From positions 1-64,000 of the forward strand of contig JADHTQ010000001.1 of the NCBI GenBank assembly GCA_016784965.1: a DNA stretch of 64,000 nucleotides, read 5' to 3'. This document shows positions 53,321 to 63,424 of this stretch, one piece after another. Under the pieces are notes generated by a model. The model did no database searches, was not told the DNA's origin, and was given only the letters and a program-made list of their open reading frames with translations. The position numbers and the translations under genes are program-made. The DNA is from Bacteriovoracaceae bacterium (GTDB lineage Bacteria > Bdellovibrionota > Bacteriovoracia > Bacteriovoracales > Bacteriovoracaceae). Positions within the stretch are counted from its first letter, which is position 1. Every line of letters starts with the position of its first letter.

Positions 53321-54994
53321 ATGTCCAAAATTGTAGAGTGTGTCCCAAATATTTCTGATGGTATTAATCCCGATGTATATAATACTGTTGCCCAATCCTG
53401 CGAAAGAATTCCAGGAGTCAAACTCTTAGATGTAGATCCTGGAGCGACAACCAATCGAACAGTTATAACAATAGCAGGTTCGCCATCTGTAATAGTTGAC
53501 GGAGCATTTGAAATAATCAAAGCAGCAAAAGAGATGATCGATATGCAACAACATCACGGCGAACACCCAAGAATGGGGGCCGTAGATGTTTGCCCCTTCG
53601 TTCCGGTTAGCGGTGTAACAATGGAAGAGTGTGCAGAACTTGCTCGAAAGCTTGGCAAAAGAGTCGGTGAGGAGTTAGGCGTTTGGGCTTACTTATATGA
53701 AGCAGCAGCCAGTAAAGAAGAGTGGAAAAGCCTTCCAAACGTTAGGCAAGGAGAATATGAAGGATTAAAAAATCGCGAGGGCAAAGAGGAGTGGAAACCA
53801 GATTTCGGACCAATTGCTTTTGATTCCAAATTTGGTGCCGTTGCAATTGGCGCAAGGAAGTTTCTAGTTGCCTACAACATAAATATGAATTCAAGTAACT
53901 TAAAAATGGCAAAAGATATTGCTTTCAATATCAGAGAGAGTGGCCGGGCCAAAAGATCATCTTATCCAGATGGAGACATCCAAAGAAATCCCGATGGGAC
54001 CGCTATAAAAATCCCTGGTAAATTTAAAGATTGCAAAGGAAGTGCATGGATTATTCCCGAGTACAATTGTGCACAAATTACAATGAATCTCACGGATATT
54101 GATGTCACTCCAGTACACACTGTTTTTGATGAAGTAATGACTCAGGCAACTGAACGTGGTATGCGAGTAACTGGATCTGAAATTGTAGGTCTTGTCCCCT
54201 TACAAACCATGCTTGATGCTGGAATATATTATCTAAAAAAACAAGGATTATCTACTGGCATTTCAGAGGGTGATATTATCAAAGTTGCCATCATGTCCAT
54301 GGGTCTAAACGATGTTTCCAAGTTTAACCCCGATGAAAAAATTATTGAGTACCGCTTTAAACGAAACGACAGGCTTGTAGACCAAACTCTCGACAAATTT
54401 ATAGATATATTGGCATCAGATGCTCCAGCGCCAGGAGGTGGATCAATTGCAGCTCTTGCCGGTACATTAAGTGCTTCCCTAGCAACTATGGTAACCAATC
54501 TAACTCATGGAAAAAAAGACTTTAAAGAGAACTGGAACAGGATGGAAGAAACCGGAGTCGAAGGCCAAAAACTAAAAGTTTGGTTTTCAAATGCAATAGA
54601 TCGAGATACAGACTCATTTAATGATGTCATGGATGCTATGAGACTTCCCAAAAAGACTGATGAACAAAAGGCAGCTCGTGACCAAGCAGTTGAAAAGGCT
54701 TATATTAAGTGTACCCTTGTTCCTTTGGAGGTATTAGAACACACAACTAAATTAATACCTATACTCACAGATGCTGCCAAATATGGAAATCCTAATTGTG
54801 TCTCGGATGTTGGAGTTGCCGCTCATTGTATGTCCACTTGTGCAGAAGGTGCAATTTTAAATATTTTGATCAACTTAAAAAACATCAAAAATGAATCCTT
54901 TAAAAAAGATTGTAAGAAAATGATAGAGCGATGGTCATCACTTATTAATGCTGAAAAAGAAAAAATCATTACAATTGTGAAGGAAAATTTGTAA
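53321..54994 (+). CDS. ftcD: Bifunctional formiminotransferase-cyclodeaminase
   Basis: Protein of 557 aa with both enzymes in one chain, as in animals. Residues ~1-325 are glutamate formiminotransferase (MSKIVECVPNISDG, HHGEHPRMGAVDVCPFVPVS with the catalytic His and substrate residues). Residues ~345-557 are formimidoyl-THF cyclodeaminase (SDAPAPGGGSIAALAGTLSA). It moves the formimino group from histidine breakdown to tetrahydrofolate and then releases ammonia to give 5,10-methenyl-THF. No other hut gene is nearby. CTGGAG precedes the ATG. Confidence 0.95.
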   Translation: MSKIVECVPNISDGINPDVYNTVAQSCERIPGVKLLDVDPGATTNRTVITIAGSPSVIVDGAFEIIKAAKEMIDMQQHHGEHPRMGAVDVCPFVPVSGVTMEECAELARKLGKRVGEELGVWAYLYEAAASKEEWKSLPNVRQGEYEGLKNREGKEEWKPDFGPIAFDSKFGAVAIGARKFLVAYNINMNSSNLKMAKDIAFNIRESGRAKRSSYPDGDIQRNPDGTAIKIPGKFKDCKGSAWIIPEYNCAQITMNLTDIDVTPVHTVFDEVMTQATERGMRVTGSEIVGLVPLQTMLDAGIYYLKKQGLSTGISEGDIIKVAIMSMGLNDVSKFNPDEKIIEYRFKRNDRLVDQTLDKFIDILASDAPAPGGGSIAALAGTLSASLATMVTNLTHGKKDFKENWNRMEETGVEGQKLKVWFSNAIDRDTDSFNDVMDAMRLPKKTDEQKAARDQAVEKAYIKCTLVPLEVLEHTTKLIPILTDAAKYGNPNCVSDVGVAAHCMSTCAEGAILNILINLKNIKNESFKKDCKKMIERWSSLINAEKEKIITIVKENL

Positions 54995-55003
54995 ACTAAC
55001 CTT

Positions 55004-56521
55004 ATGAGCAATAATTGGTTTGTTTTTAAAGATGGCCACCATCTAGGCCCATACGTTCCCGAAGAACTTCATATGATGTATCAATATGGAAAAGTTTCGG
55101 GAACAACTTTGATTTGGAGAGAGGGTAAAGAGAATTGGCGTCCATTACAAGACTGTCCAGAAATTTTTGATGCTTTAGAGTTAGAGGAATCACAAAAAAC
55201 TACAAAGCCAGCAATAACTGATGATCCACCTCCCCTAGTTGAGAAACCCGTTAGTGAAGAACAAAAAAGTAAAATCCCCCCTATCCCTAAACTGCCAGCA
55301 AGCATTGATGTAAAAACGCCAACATTGCCCGAACCTGCAAAGCCTTCTGAACCTAAAGAGGAAAAAGGTGGTGCAGCGCTAATCAAAGAAGTAGAAGAAG
55401 TAATCAAAGCTGAAATTTTAGATCCCTCAAAAAAGCCAATCTTCAGCATCATTTTATCTTCACTTCAAGAAAACCTTATAAACATCAGCAAATGGATATA
55501 TGGATCGCTAGTTTTTATATTGATTATGTTTTCAATCTATTTCATTTGGGGAACGCAGGCGAATGACCCCTTAAAAGGGGAAGTTCTCACTCGAGATTAC
55601 AACCGCCTAAAAGAAATCTCTACGTCATCATACAAATCACGACCTGAATTCGCTTTTGCTCTATCTTCTAAAGCACGCGGTATATGGGGTGCCACCAATT
55701 GGCCAGGTAGTGGAGAAGTTCAAGTCACATTAGAGTCAATTAAGGGGAGAACTTTAAGTAATAAAAAAATTGTTATTAAATCAGTTGGATACCTAGAAGA
55801 CAAAAATGTGCTCTTTAGTAACCTATTGCTAAACCAAGGTGACCGCGTTATTGAGGGTTATTATAAAGTTTTAATTTCTGCCATTGACCTAAGCTTATCT
55901 GCTAAGATAAGTCGCTACCTCTCAAAGCCAAATACATTTAGGCCAATTTCAAAATTGTTTTCAAATTATGGCCAGTTTAAACATACTACCCAAACCTTGC
56001 TGACAAAAAGCACACCTTTTAAGTTTGAAAAAATTCTTGCTAAATACCAAGAAAGGATTAACAAAAAACACCTTAAGTTTGTTAATGACTTATTGGAAAA
56101 ATACAGAACTTATCAAGCACTACTAAAAAAAACAGAAGAATCATTTCGTAAAACATTGAAGAAAATTAGCAGAGGTAAACAAATTAGCCGTTTTGAAAAA
56201 AGTTATATCTCTAATATTGCCCCTGTTTTACAAGGAGCAGCATTAGATAGCCAAAAGGTGCATATTCTGACACAGTTAAACAAAACTACTTTTGTTGCTA
56301 AGCAAAACCTAGATAATTTTAAGCTTGGTAAGGATATTGCTCTCATAATTAGCGATATGATTCGAAAAACTAAAAAGCAAAAACGTTTAAACAAAAAAAC
56401 TAAAAAAGCTCTACTTAGAGAATTTAAAACAAGGGCCCAAATTGCAAGAAATTATTGCCTCAAGAAAGTTGACGAACTTACTGTCTACACTCAAAAATAT
56501 GACGAAATAAGCACCATTTAA
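55004..56521 (+). CDS. GYF_2-domain membrane protein, unknown
   Basis: Protein of 505 aa. The N-terminal ~55 residues are a GYF_2/DUF4339 domain (NWFVFKDGHHLGPYVPEEL, TLIWREGKENWRPL), which usually binds proline-rich peptides. A Pro-rich linker (about 65-125, e.g. KSKIPPIPKLPASI) leads to one membrane helix near residues 162-185 (WIYGSLVFILIMFSIYFIWG). The rest is a long basic, helical extracytoplasmic domain of unknown fold (KYQERINKKHLKFVNDLLEK). The topology is cytoplasmic GYF head, one helix, periplasmic tail. It starts 9 nt after ftcD but a functional link is not evident. Confidence 0.78.
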   Translation: MSNNWFVFKDGHHLGPYVPEELHMMYQYGKVSGTTLIWREGKENWRPLQDCPEIFDALELEESQKTTKPAITDDPPPLVEKPVSEEQKSKIPPIPKLPASIDVKTPTLPEPAKPSEPKEEKGGAALIKEVEEVIKAEILDPSKKPIFSIILSSLQENLINISKWIYGSLVFILIMFSIYFIWGTQANDPLKGEVLTRDYNRLKEISTSSYKSRPEFAFALSSKARGIWGATNWPGSGEVQVTLESIKGRTLSNKKIVIKSVGYLEDKNVLFSNLLLNQGDRVIEGYYKVLISAIDLSLSAKISRYLSKPNTFRPISKLFSNYGQFKHTTQTLLTKSTPFKFEKILAKYQERINKKHLKFVNDLLEKYRTYQALLKKTEESFRKTLKKISRGKQISRFEKSYISNIAPVLQGAALDSQKVHILTQLNKTTFVAKQNLDNFKLGKDIALIISDMIRKTKKQKRLNKKTKKALLREFKTRAQIARNYCLKKVDELTVYTQKYDEISTI

Positions 56522-56701
56522 AAAATAATTGAGCAAATTAACAAAAAACTGCAGTTTTTGGAACGCTGCGCCTAGTTTCTCATTTAACAGAGGATTAGTA
56601 TGGGATAAGTTAAAGGATTTGTTTGCCATATCTAAAAGGACAGACTATTTTAGCTTTGTTTCTTTTTAACTAATCGTATTTGTATGTAGGGGAAATTTGA
56701 G

Positions 56702-57883
56702 ATGAATGTCCATGAACACCAGGCAAAAGAGTTAATGAGGAAATTTGGAGTTCCCACTCTAAATGGCGACATAGCAACAACTGTCAGTGAAGCTACAGGA
56801 GTCGCCAAGAAGCTTGGAGGGAAAAACTGGGTGGTTAAAGCACAAATACATGCTGGTGGCAGAGGTAAAGCCGGCGGTGTGAAGCTTGCCAAATCACTTG
56901 CAGAAGTCAAAAAACATGCGACTGAAATATTGGGAAAAACACTCGTTACCCATCAAACTGGTTCAGAGGGCAAAGAAGTAAAAACTATCTTGGTTGAAGA
57001 AGGGTGTGACATCAAACATGAGTACTACTTGGCCATCGTCTTAGATCGCTCAAAGTCCAAACTCTCCTTTATTGCCTCAAGTGAAGGTGGTGTGGAGATA
57101 GAAAAAATCGCCAAGGAATCACCAGAAAAAATAATTAGCGTTACAGTTGACCCTGCTACCGGAGTTACTCCATTTGTAGGGCGCAAGTTAGCCTATGGGC
57201 TGGGGATGACAGGAAAAGTTGTTGGAGAAGCAGCAAAAGTTTTTAAGGGACTCTATGACCTATATGTGGCAACTGACTGTACAATTGCAGAAATTAATCC
57301 ACTTGTGACGACCAAAACGGGCTCAGTAATTGCCTTGGATGCTAAACTTAACTTTGACGACAATGCATTGTTTCGCAATGAGGATGTTCAGAATTATAGA
57401 GATCTATCAGAAGAGTCTAAAGAGGAGTCAGACGCTTCTGATTTTGGGCTTTCTTATATATCCCTAGATGGCAATATCGGCTGCATGGTTAACGGCGCAG
57501 GTTTGGCCATGGGAACTATGGATATCATCAAGCTGCATGGAGGAGAACCTGCCAACTTTTTAGATGTAGGTGGTAGTGCGACACAGGAGGCGATTGAAAA
57601 AGCATTTTCTATTATTCTCTCAGATGACAAAGTTGAGGCAATATTGATCAATATTTTTGGTGGTATCATGAAGTGTGACCTCGTCGCTGCAGGCATTGTG
57701 GGAGCAGCACAGCACCTTCACATAAAAGTTCCACTAGTGGTGAGGCTTGAGGGCACTAACGTGACCTTAGGTAAAAAAATCCTAAAAGAATCAGCTCTAG
57801 AAATAATTCCAGCTGATAATTTAGAAGATGGAGCAGTAAAAGTAATTAAGGCCCTTGAGAGTAAACAGGACGAAGAGGAGTAA
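56702..57883 (+). CDS. sucC: Succinyl-CoA synthetase beta subunit
   Basis: Protein of 393 aa. It begins [18 protein letters not shown] and has the ATP-grasp domain ([18 protein letters not shown]) and the C-terminal CoA-ligase domain ([36 protein letters not shown]). It makes ATP (or GTP) from succinyl-CoA in the TCA cycle. GGGGA lies upstream of the ATG. The sucD start is 5 nt past its stop. A 16-bp palindrome (AAAAACTGCAGTTTTT, 56544-56559) lies in the 180-bp gap before it. Confidence 0.97.
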   Translation: MNVHEHQAKELMRKFGVPTLNGDIATTVSEATGVAKKLGGKNWVVKAQIHAGGRGKAGGVKLAKSLAEVKKHATEILGKTLVTHQTGSEGKEVKTILVEEGCDIKHEYYLAIVLDRSKSKLSFIASSEGGVEIEKIAKESPEKIISVTVDPATGVTPFVGRKLAYGLGMTGKVVGEAAKVFKGLYDLYVATDCTIAEINPLVTTKTGSVIALDAKLNFDDNALFRNEDVQNYRDLSEESKEESDASDFGLSYISLDGNIGCMVNGAGLAMGTMDIIKLHGGEPANFLDVGGSATQEAIEKAFSIILSDDKVEAILINIFGGIMKCDLVAAGIVGAAQHLHIKVPLVVRLEGTNVTLGKKILKESALEIIPADNLEDGAVKVIKALESKQDEEE

Positions 57884-57888
57884 GCACG

Positions 57889-58767
57889 ATGACGATACTC
57901 ATTAATCGTGATTCAAAACTTATAACAGTAGGATTTACTGGAAAGCAAGGCACGTTTCATTCTCTACAATCTAGAGATTATGGAACAAATTTTGTAGGAG
58001 GTGTTACACCCGGAAAAGGTGGCACTATACACGAGGGATTCCCAGTTTTTAACACTGTTTCAGAAGCAGTTAGAAAGACTGAAGCAAATGTCGCTATGAT
58101 ATTTGTACCAGCAAAATTTGCAGCTGATTCCATTTTGGAATGCATGGATGCCAACGTACCTCTTGTTATCGCCATTACAGAAGGTATTCCAATACAGGAT
58201 ATGGTTAAGGTGAAAGCAGCAATTGGAAGATCCCAAACTAGACTAATAGGACCAAACTGCCCAGGAGTTATCACTCCAGGTGAGTGTAAAATCGGCATTA
58301 TGCCTGGACATATCCACATGCCTGGCAAAGTTGGAGTAGTTTCTAGGTCTGGAACACTTACCTATGAAGCTGTTTATCAGCTAACCCAACGAGAAATTGG
58401 TCAATCAACTTGCGTGGGCATAGGGGGAGATCCCATTGTAGGAACTAATTTCATTGATGTTCTTGCTATGTTTGAAAAAGACCCCGAAACCGAGGCAGTT
58501 GTTTTAATTGGTGAAATTGGCGGCACTAGTGAGATAGAGGCAGCCAAATGGATAAGAAAGAGCATGACAAAGCCAGTTGTTAGCTTTATAGCAGGTGCAT
58601 CAGCTCCTGCTGGCAAGCGAATGGGACATGCCGGTGCTATTATTTCAGGAGGAGATGACACTGCTGAAGCTAAATATAAGATATTACAAGAGTGCGGTGT
58701 TACTATAACGAGATCACCTGCTGAAATTGGACAAAAAATTGAAGAGGTTTTAAAAAATAAGCAATGA
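57889..58767 (+). CDS. sucD: Succinyl-CoA synthetase alpha subunit
   Basis: Protein of 292 aa. The CoA-binding Rossmann domain ([20 protein letters not shown]) and the active site with the phosphorylated His in [13 protein letters not shown] (near residue 246) are intact. [20 protein letters not shown] is the family signature. GAGGAG at the end of sucC serves as ribosome-binding site, so translation is coupled. Together with sucC and sdhCAB in this window it converts succinyl-CoA to fumarate. Confidence 0.97.
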   Translation: MTILINRDSKLITVGFTGKQGTFHSLQSRDYGTNFVGGVTPGKGGTIHEGFPVFNTVSEAVRKTEANVAMIFVPAKFAADSILECMDANVPLVIAITEGIPIQDMVKVKAAIGRSQTRLIGPNCPGVITPGECKIGIMPGHIHMPGKVGVVSRSGTLTYEAVYQLTQREIGQSTCVGIGGDPIVGTNFIDVLAMFEKDPETEAVVLIGEIGGTSEIEAAKWIRKSMTKPVVSFIAGASAPAGKRMGHAGAIISGGDDTAEAKYKILQECGVTITRSPAEIGQKIEEVLKNKQ

Positions 58768-58803
58768 AAAAAATAGGTCTATCAGACCTAAAGGAGTTGA
58801 GTA

Positions 58804-59232
58804 ATGTCAGTAGAGAGAACTTTGTGTATTATTAAGCCTAATGCAGTAGAAGATTGTAACATTGGAAAAATTATTACCCGATATGAAGAAGAGGCACTTA
58901 AGATTGCTGCTACAAGATTTGCCAAACTCTCCAAAGAAAAAGCTGAAGGCTTCTATATAGAACATAAGTCTCGCCCGTTTTTTGGTTCACTTATAGCATT
59001 TATGACTTCTGGCCCTGTTCTCATTATGGTTTTAGAAGGTGAAAATGCAGTTGAAAAAAATCGTGAAATTATGGGCGCTACAAATCCCGCCGAAGCAGCT
59101 GAAAATACTCTTCGCAAACTATATGCCAAATCCCTTGAAGCAAACGCAGTTCATGGTTCAGACTCACTAACCTCTGCAGAGAGAGAAATATCGTACTTTT
59201 TCGAGAAAAATGAAATCATTTCAACCCACTAG
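58804..59232 (+). CDS. ndk: Nucleoside diphosphate kinase
   Basis: Protein of 142 aa. It has the start [17 protein letters not shown], and the phospho-histidine is His117 in [10 protein letters not shown]. It equilibrates NTP pools using the phosphate made by succinyl-CoA synthetase; sucCD-ndk adjacency is common and suits this. Perfect AAGGAG seven bases before ATG. The gap of 36 nt after sucD suggests one operon. Confidence 0.97.
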   Translation: MSVERTLCIIKPNAVEDCNIGKIITRYEEEALKIAATRFAKLSKEKAEGFYIEHKSRPFFGSLIAFMTSGPVLIMVLEGENAVEKNREIMGATNPAEAAENTLRKLYAKSLEANAVHGSDSLTSAEREISYFFEKNEIISTH

Positions 59233-59266
59233 AATGTGTATATATTACAAATATGCAACATATTAA

Positions 59267-59295
59267 TTGAAATTTGTGCCACCTTGCGGTACAAG
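59267..59295 (+). promoter_or_regulatory. Putative carD promoter
   Basis: TTGAAA (59267-59272), a 17-nt spacer and TACAAG (59290-59295) match five and four of six consensus bases. Start near 59302 would give a ~59-nt leader that includes an inverted repeat AGTTGTT...AACAACT (about 59313-59334). Confidence 0.4.
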
Positions 59296-59360
59296 AGGTT
59301 TAGGATCAGTTAAGTTGTTGTTTTAAAAACAACTACTTGTTTCTTGAATATGAGGTTAAA

Positions 59361-59837
59361 ATGTTTGAAATCGGCGAATATGCTGTATGCCCTGGTCACG
59401 GGGTGGGACAAATTTGTAACATTGAAGAACGTGATGTAGGTGACACCAAGTGTGCTTTTTATGTTATAAAAGTGATCGCAAATGGTATGACCGTAATGGT
59501 GCCCGTAAATTCCCCCAATGGCGTAAGAAGCCTCATTAGCAACGAAGAAATCGACAATATATACACCTTCCTAAGTAATCACGACGTAAAATTAGACACT
59601 TCCACCTGGAATCGACGATATCGAGACTACATGGCCAAAATAACAACTGGCTCACTAATTGAAATTGCCGATGTGCTCCGATCACTTTTTTTATTGAAGG
59701 CAAAGAAAAATTTAAGCTTTGGCGAAAAAAAGATGCTTGATCAGTGTCAAAACTTACTCACAGAGGAGATCGCTCTTTCTGGAGGAGACAAACCCTGTGA
59801 AGTTAAAACTCAAATTGAATCCTGTTTTCGACAATAA
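59361..59837 (+). CDS. carD: CarD/CdnL-type RNA polymerase-binding regulator
   Basis: About 158 aa starting at the ATG at 59361 (MFEIGEYAVCPGHGVGQI), with GAGG five bases upstream; a frame start at 59337 adds eight residues without a ribosome-binding site. The N-terminal ~60 residues are the Tudor-like domain that binds the RNA polymerase beta subunit (VMVPVNSPNGVRSLISNEEI), and the C-terminal half is the helical DNA-binding domain (WNRRYRDYMAKITTGSLIEI). CdnL proteins stabilise open promoter complexes, chiefly at rRNA and growth genes. They are typical of Myxococcota, Bdellovibrionota, Actinobacteria and some Firmicutes. Confidence 0.92.
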   Translation: MFEIGEYAVCPGHGVGQICNIEERDVGDTKCAFYVIKVIANGMTVMVPVNSPNGVRSLISNEEIDNIYTFLSNHDVKLDTSTWNRRYRDYMAKITTGSLIEIADVLRSLFLLKAKKNLSFGEKKMLDQCQNLLTEEIALSGGDKPCEVKTQIESCFRQ

Positions 59838-59860
59838 TCAAAAAATAAGGCCCACAAATC

Positions 59861-61318
59861 ATGTCAGTAAGAGTTAGATTCGCACCCAGCCCTACCGGTT
59901 ATCTACACATAGGGGGTGCAAGAACCGCTTTATACAACTATATTTTCGCCAAAGCGATGAAAGGTTCATTTATTCTTAGAATTGATGATACGGATCTGGA
60001 AAGGTCAAAAAAAGAATATGAAACCAGCCAGATGAATGATCTTAAATGGCTCGGCATACTATGGGATGAAGGACCTGATAAACCTGGTGACTTTGGTCCC
60101 TATTATCAATCTAAGCGGCTTAATATCTATAAAAAGTATGCCGATCAACTGATCGACCAAGGCCTTGCATACTATTGTTTTTGCAGCGAAGAAACACTTG
60201 CAGCTAAAAAAGAAGTACTCGTAGAGCAAAAATTAGCACCTCATTATGACGGTACATGTAAAAAAATCGATCCACAAGTTGCCCACAAAAAAGTAGAAGG
60301 CGGCGAGGTAGCTACAATCAGGTTTAAGGCCCCTATCAAGGCGTACACTTTTGTAGATAAGGTTAGAAAAGAGGTAACATTTCCCGCTGAAATGGTGGGG
60401 GATTTTGTTATTGTCAGGGCCAATGGATTCCCTGTCTATAACTTTTGCAGCACAGTTGACGACTGGCTAATGAAGATCACTCATGTAATTAGAGCAGAAG
60501 AGCATCTGCCTAATACTCTAAGGCAGTTGATGATTTATGAGGCATTAGGGGCGACACCTCCTGAGTTTGTTCATCTATCACTACTTGTGGGAGCTGATCG
60601 ACAGAAATTATCTAAACGCCACGGCGCTACCTCTGTTACCCAGTACAGAGACGATTCTATTTTACCCAACGCATTGGTGAATTATCTATGTCTGCTTGGT
60701 TGGTCACATCCAACTGAGAAGAGTATCTTTTTTATTGATGAGATTATTGAGTGCTTCAACCTCGACCGCTTCATTAAAACAGCGGCATTTTTTGACGTTC
60801 AAAAACTTCAATGGATTAATGGACAGCACTTGAGGATGCTATCTAATGAAGATTTAGTGAGTGCTATGGAGCAAATTGTTAGCTCACGTCATGGAGCGGA
60901 TCATGGCTTTAATCAGCAAAACCTCGATTGGAAATTGATTTGCGTAGAGCTTTTTAAAGAAAAAATTGAATCATTTAAAGAAATGCTCCCAATGATTGAA
61001 GATCTCTTTAGCCAGGACGTTTTTGTTTCGGCCGACCTAAAAGAAATTCTAGAGTGGGAGAGTACTCCTTTAATCAAAACCTATATTACAGGTGAAGTTG
61101 ATAATCTTGTAAATCAAGGACGTATATTTGCCAATGAGAGTGATTTTTCAAAATGGAGCTCTCATATCAAAAAAGAGCTTAAAATTAAAGGTAAATTTCT
61201 TTTTAAGGGAATGAGGGCCATCCTCACAGGTAGAGACCACGGTGCCGACCTTAAGGTTTTAAGTACTCTAACTCCACTAACCACTATTCAAGGCAGAATT
61301 TCCAACCTTCCGGGCTAA
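59861..61318 (+). CDS. gltX: Glutamyl-tRNA synthetase
   Basis: Protein of 485 aa, the usual length. The class I HIGH-type motif is PSPTGYLHIGGARTALYNY (near residue 10) and the KMSKS-type motif is DRQKLSKRHGATSV near residue 250. It charges tRNA-Glu, and in organisms without GlnRS also tRNA-Gln for amidation. A four-cysteine zinc site as in E. coli is not evident around residue 100 (YYCFCSEETLAAKK has two Cys). It follows carD by 23 nt and probably shares its transcript. Confidence 0.96.
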   Translation: MSVRVRFAPSPTGYLHIGGARTALYNYIFAKAMKGSFILRIDDTDLERSKKEYETSQMNDLKWLGILWDEGPDKPGDFGPYYQSKRLNIYKKYADQLIDQGLAYYCFCSEETLAAKKEVLVEQKLAPHYDGTCKKIDPQVAHKKVEGGEVATIRFKAPIKAYTFVDKVRKEVTFPAEMVGDFVIVRANGFPVYNFCSTVDDWLMKITHVIRAEEHLPNTLRQLMIYEALGATPPEFVHLSLLVGADRQKLSKRHGATSVTQYRDDSILPNALVNYLCLLGWSHPTEKSIFFIDEIIECFNLDRFIKTAAFFDVQKLQWINGQHLRMLSNEDLVSAMEQIVSSRHGADHGFNQQNLDWKLICVELFKEKIESFKEMLPMIEDLFSQDVFVSADLKEILEWESTPLIKTYITGEVDNLVNQGRIFANESDFSKWSSHIKKELKIKGKFLFKGMRAILTGRDHGADLKVLSTLTPLTTIQGRISNLPG

Positions 61319-61401
61319 ATAGTTGCTTGTGCCTTCTATGTTATCTTGTTATATATTCATACTACTTAAAATAATATTAACTATTTATAAAAATTGCTCT
61401 A

Positions 61402-61842
61402 ATGAAAAAAATTGCAAATATAGGCAGCTTGCTTAAAAAAACTTACCGCACTTACAATACTAAATTGTTGCATCTGTTGCAGCAAAAAGGTTTTACTGAT
61501 TTGAGGCCTAGTTTTTTAGAGGTACTTTTATATATCTGTGAACAAGATGGGCCTTCGATTAAATCTATCGGTCTATCTTGTAATTTAAAAAAACAGACTA
61601 TGACAGGACACCTCAATGAACTAGAAAAAAGAAATTACATAATTCGCAAAACGAGTGAATTAGATAAACGAGAACAGAAAATCTATCTAACAGAATATGG
61701 TGAAAGTTTTCGTTTTAACCTCTATGAAAGTGTCAATGAGCTGGAAAATCAGATGTTAGATATCTTGGGAGAAGTAGAGCTTGATAGAATAGAACTACTG
61801 CTTGTCAATTTATACAACAAACTTACAAGTCAAACGGGATAA
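61402..61842 (+). CDS. MarR-family transcriptional regulator
   Basis: Protein of 146 aa. A winged helix-turn-helix is seen in PSIKSIGLSCNLKKQTMTGHLNELEKR-like order, with the wing at IIRKTSELDKREQKIYLTE and dimerisation helices at both ends. MarR proteins repress target genes and release DNA upon binding phenolic or redox ligands. No Shine-Dalgarno is clear before the ATG. Its 3' end overlaps the convergent membrane-protein gene by 13 nt. The target is unknown; the neighbouring genes on the other strand are candidates. Confidence 0.82.
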   Translation: MKKIANIGSLLKKTYRTYNTKLLHLLQQKGFTDLRPSFLEVLLYICEQDGPSIKSIGLSCNLKKQTMTGHLNELEKRNYIIRKTSELDKREQKIYLTEYGESFRFNLYESVNELENQMLDILGEVELDRIELLLVNLYNKLTSQTG

Positions 61843-62744
61843 AAACTACCAAAGTCAATCTGTCCTGTAATAATTGATGTTAAATAAAACGATGTAAGAA
61901 AAAGTGCTCCTTCATATACACCATGACCTAGTTGTGGTCCATAGAGTGTCCGCTCTTTTTTAACTGACTCAGTTTCTGACTTTTCCTCGCTATCATATAT
62001 TTTAAATATCAACTTAACACCTTTTCGCAGAATTGGAGAAATAATAATGGCCAAAATAATCTTTAATATTGCTTGTATACTATACCACTGGATATTAGCT
62101 GTACTGTGGTTTAGGGCCTGAGCAACAATTAAGCACCACCCCCAAAAATAGCCCAAATAAGAAAATGATAGGGCCATATTCTGTTGAATAACAAGTCGAT
62201 TAAAGGGAAGATCTGAATAAAACGAGTAAGCCTTGCATGTAAATCCCATGATTACAATGGCAAAGGGCCATATAAATAATAGTAGAGTCATAGAATTACC
62301 GGCCGTGTGTACAATTGTTTTTAAGACAAAAGCAACACCTATGGCCCCAGCTGCACTTATAATTGCATAGGGGTAATTTTTTCTCTTTAAAATTTCATCG
62401 CTATACTCAAAGTTATATAGCACGATGCTTTCAATAATATAGATGGAAAGAAGAAATAAAAAAGAGACACTGGTTCCCTGAATAAAAAAGTCCAACAGGG
62501 CAACAAAAAGACCATCCGACATGTAAAATGAAAATTCAGACAATATTAGTCCTATCCCTATAATCCTGGAAAATAAATGCAATGTATCCGTGGCATTTTT
62601 TGAGGGGTAAAATCTTACCAAAAGTTGCTTCTTGGTTGAGGGATACAAAAAGACATGTGCATACTTGTAAATCACTACGATTAAACATAGAAACAGTGCA
62701 AATATAACTCTAATAATTAATTTATCTATAAGCTCATTAAACAT
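61830..62744 (-). CDS. Polytopic membrane protein, DUF350-like
   Basis: Protein of 304 aa with about eight hydrophobic helices arranged as two similar halves. The segments NYPYAIISAAGAIGVAFVLK and YGPQLGHGVYEGALFLTSFY resemble DUF350 (YjfL-type) repeats, whose function is unknown. A charged cytoplasmic loop (DSEEKSETESVKKER) precedes the last helices. It ends FGSFYPV at the convergent overlap with the MarR gene. The next upstream gene encodes an exported protein 24 nt away, so the two may form one operon. Confidence 0.65.
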   Translation of the reverse strand: MFNELIDKLIIRVIFALFLCLIVVIYKYAHVFLYPSTKKQLLVRFYPSKNATDTLHLFSRIIGIGLILSEFSFYMSDGLFVALLDFFIQGTSVSFLFLLSIYIIESIVLYNFEYSDEILKRKNYPYAIISAAGAIGVAFVLKTIVHTAGNSMTLLLFIWPFAIVIMGFTCKAYSFYSDLPFNRLVIQQNMALSFSYLGYFWGWCLIVAQALNHSTANIQWYSIQAILKIILAIIISPILRKGVKLIFKIYDSEEKSETESVKKERTLYGPQLGHGVYEGALFLTSFYLTSIITGQIDFGSFYPV

Positions 62745-62768
62745 TTTTTCCTCACAAAGCTTTATGTC

Positions 62769-63422
62769 TTATAAAAATTTTAACAAATGCTTTTTAAAAG
62801 AGAATTGCTCCCGCTTTTTTTTATGATCCTCTTTTTTTAAATATTTTTTTGTAACAGATCCATTGGTTCCAAATTCATTATTGAGGCCATAAAATGGTTC
62901 TTCCCTATTCATAGAATATTTCGCAGCTGAATAAAAAGCTTGACTGGGCCTAAAATCTCCCCAATAAAAATAATCCGTAAAATGTCTATACACCCCATGA
63001 AAACGCCATATATTTCTTATCTCTGAACCATGATCCTCAAATTGGCCATAGGCACGATTGCCAACATATAAGATACCTGGGGGCATAACAATAAAGTTTG
63101 TAGCGTTTTGTTTTTCTTCTCTTCTAAAAAGTGACATCCCGTGATTTTTTAGATTTTTGAACCAAAATGCTTTTGAAACCCTAACGCTGACAGTCTCCGT
63201 ACTTTTAAGGCCGCGAATAACTTTATATTTGTGATAATAAGTTTTTATAAAAAGGCCGGTTTGAAATGAATCAAATAAAATAATCGAAAGTGGGGCCCCT
63301 TTAAAGTAATTATTAAATACTCTCTCATTTACTATACCAATAGGTCCTTTTCCAGAGGGAGTAAAACTTGATATTCCTAGATAAATAAAAGTTAAAAAGA
63401 TATAAAAAGATATCTTAAGCAT
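62769..63422 (-). CDS. Membrane-anchored or exported protein, unknown
   Basis: Protein of 217 aa with an N-terminal hydrophobic helix (MLKISFYIFLTFIYLGISSF) that may be a signal anchor. The rest is rich in aromatic and basic residues (WRFHGVYRHFTDYFYWGDFR), with a very basic tail (KKYLKKEDHKKKREQFSFKK). No family recognised. It lies two nt downstream of the HD-domain gene and 24 nt before the DUF350-like gene, so the three probably form one transcript. The conserved-looking F-x-x-S-x-A-F-Y pattern could be searched for. Confidence 0.6.
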   Translation of the reverse strand: MLKISFYIFLTFIYLGISSFTPSGKGPIGIVNERVFNNYFKGAPLSIILFDSFQTGLFIKTYYHKYKVIRGLKSTETVSVRVSKAFWFKNLKNHGMSLFRREEKQNATNFIVMPPGILYVGNRAYGQFEDHGSEIRNIWRFHGVYRHFTDYFYWGDFRPSQAFYSAAKYSMNREEPFYGLNNEFGTNGSVTKKYLKKEDHKKKREQFSFKKHLLKFL

Positions 63423-63424
63423 TT

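Noticed and set aside
56544-56559. AAAAACTGCAGTTTTT palindrome as a terminator after the GYF_2 gene
   Set aside because: No loop and little GC; it may be an operator or chance, so it is only mentioned under sucC.
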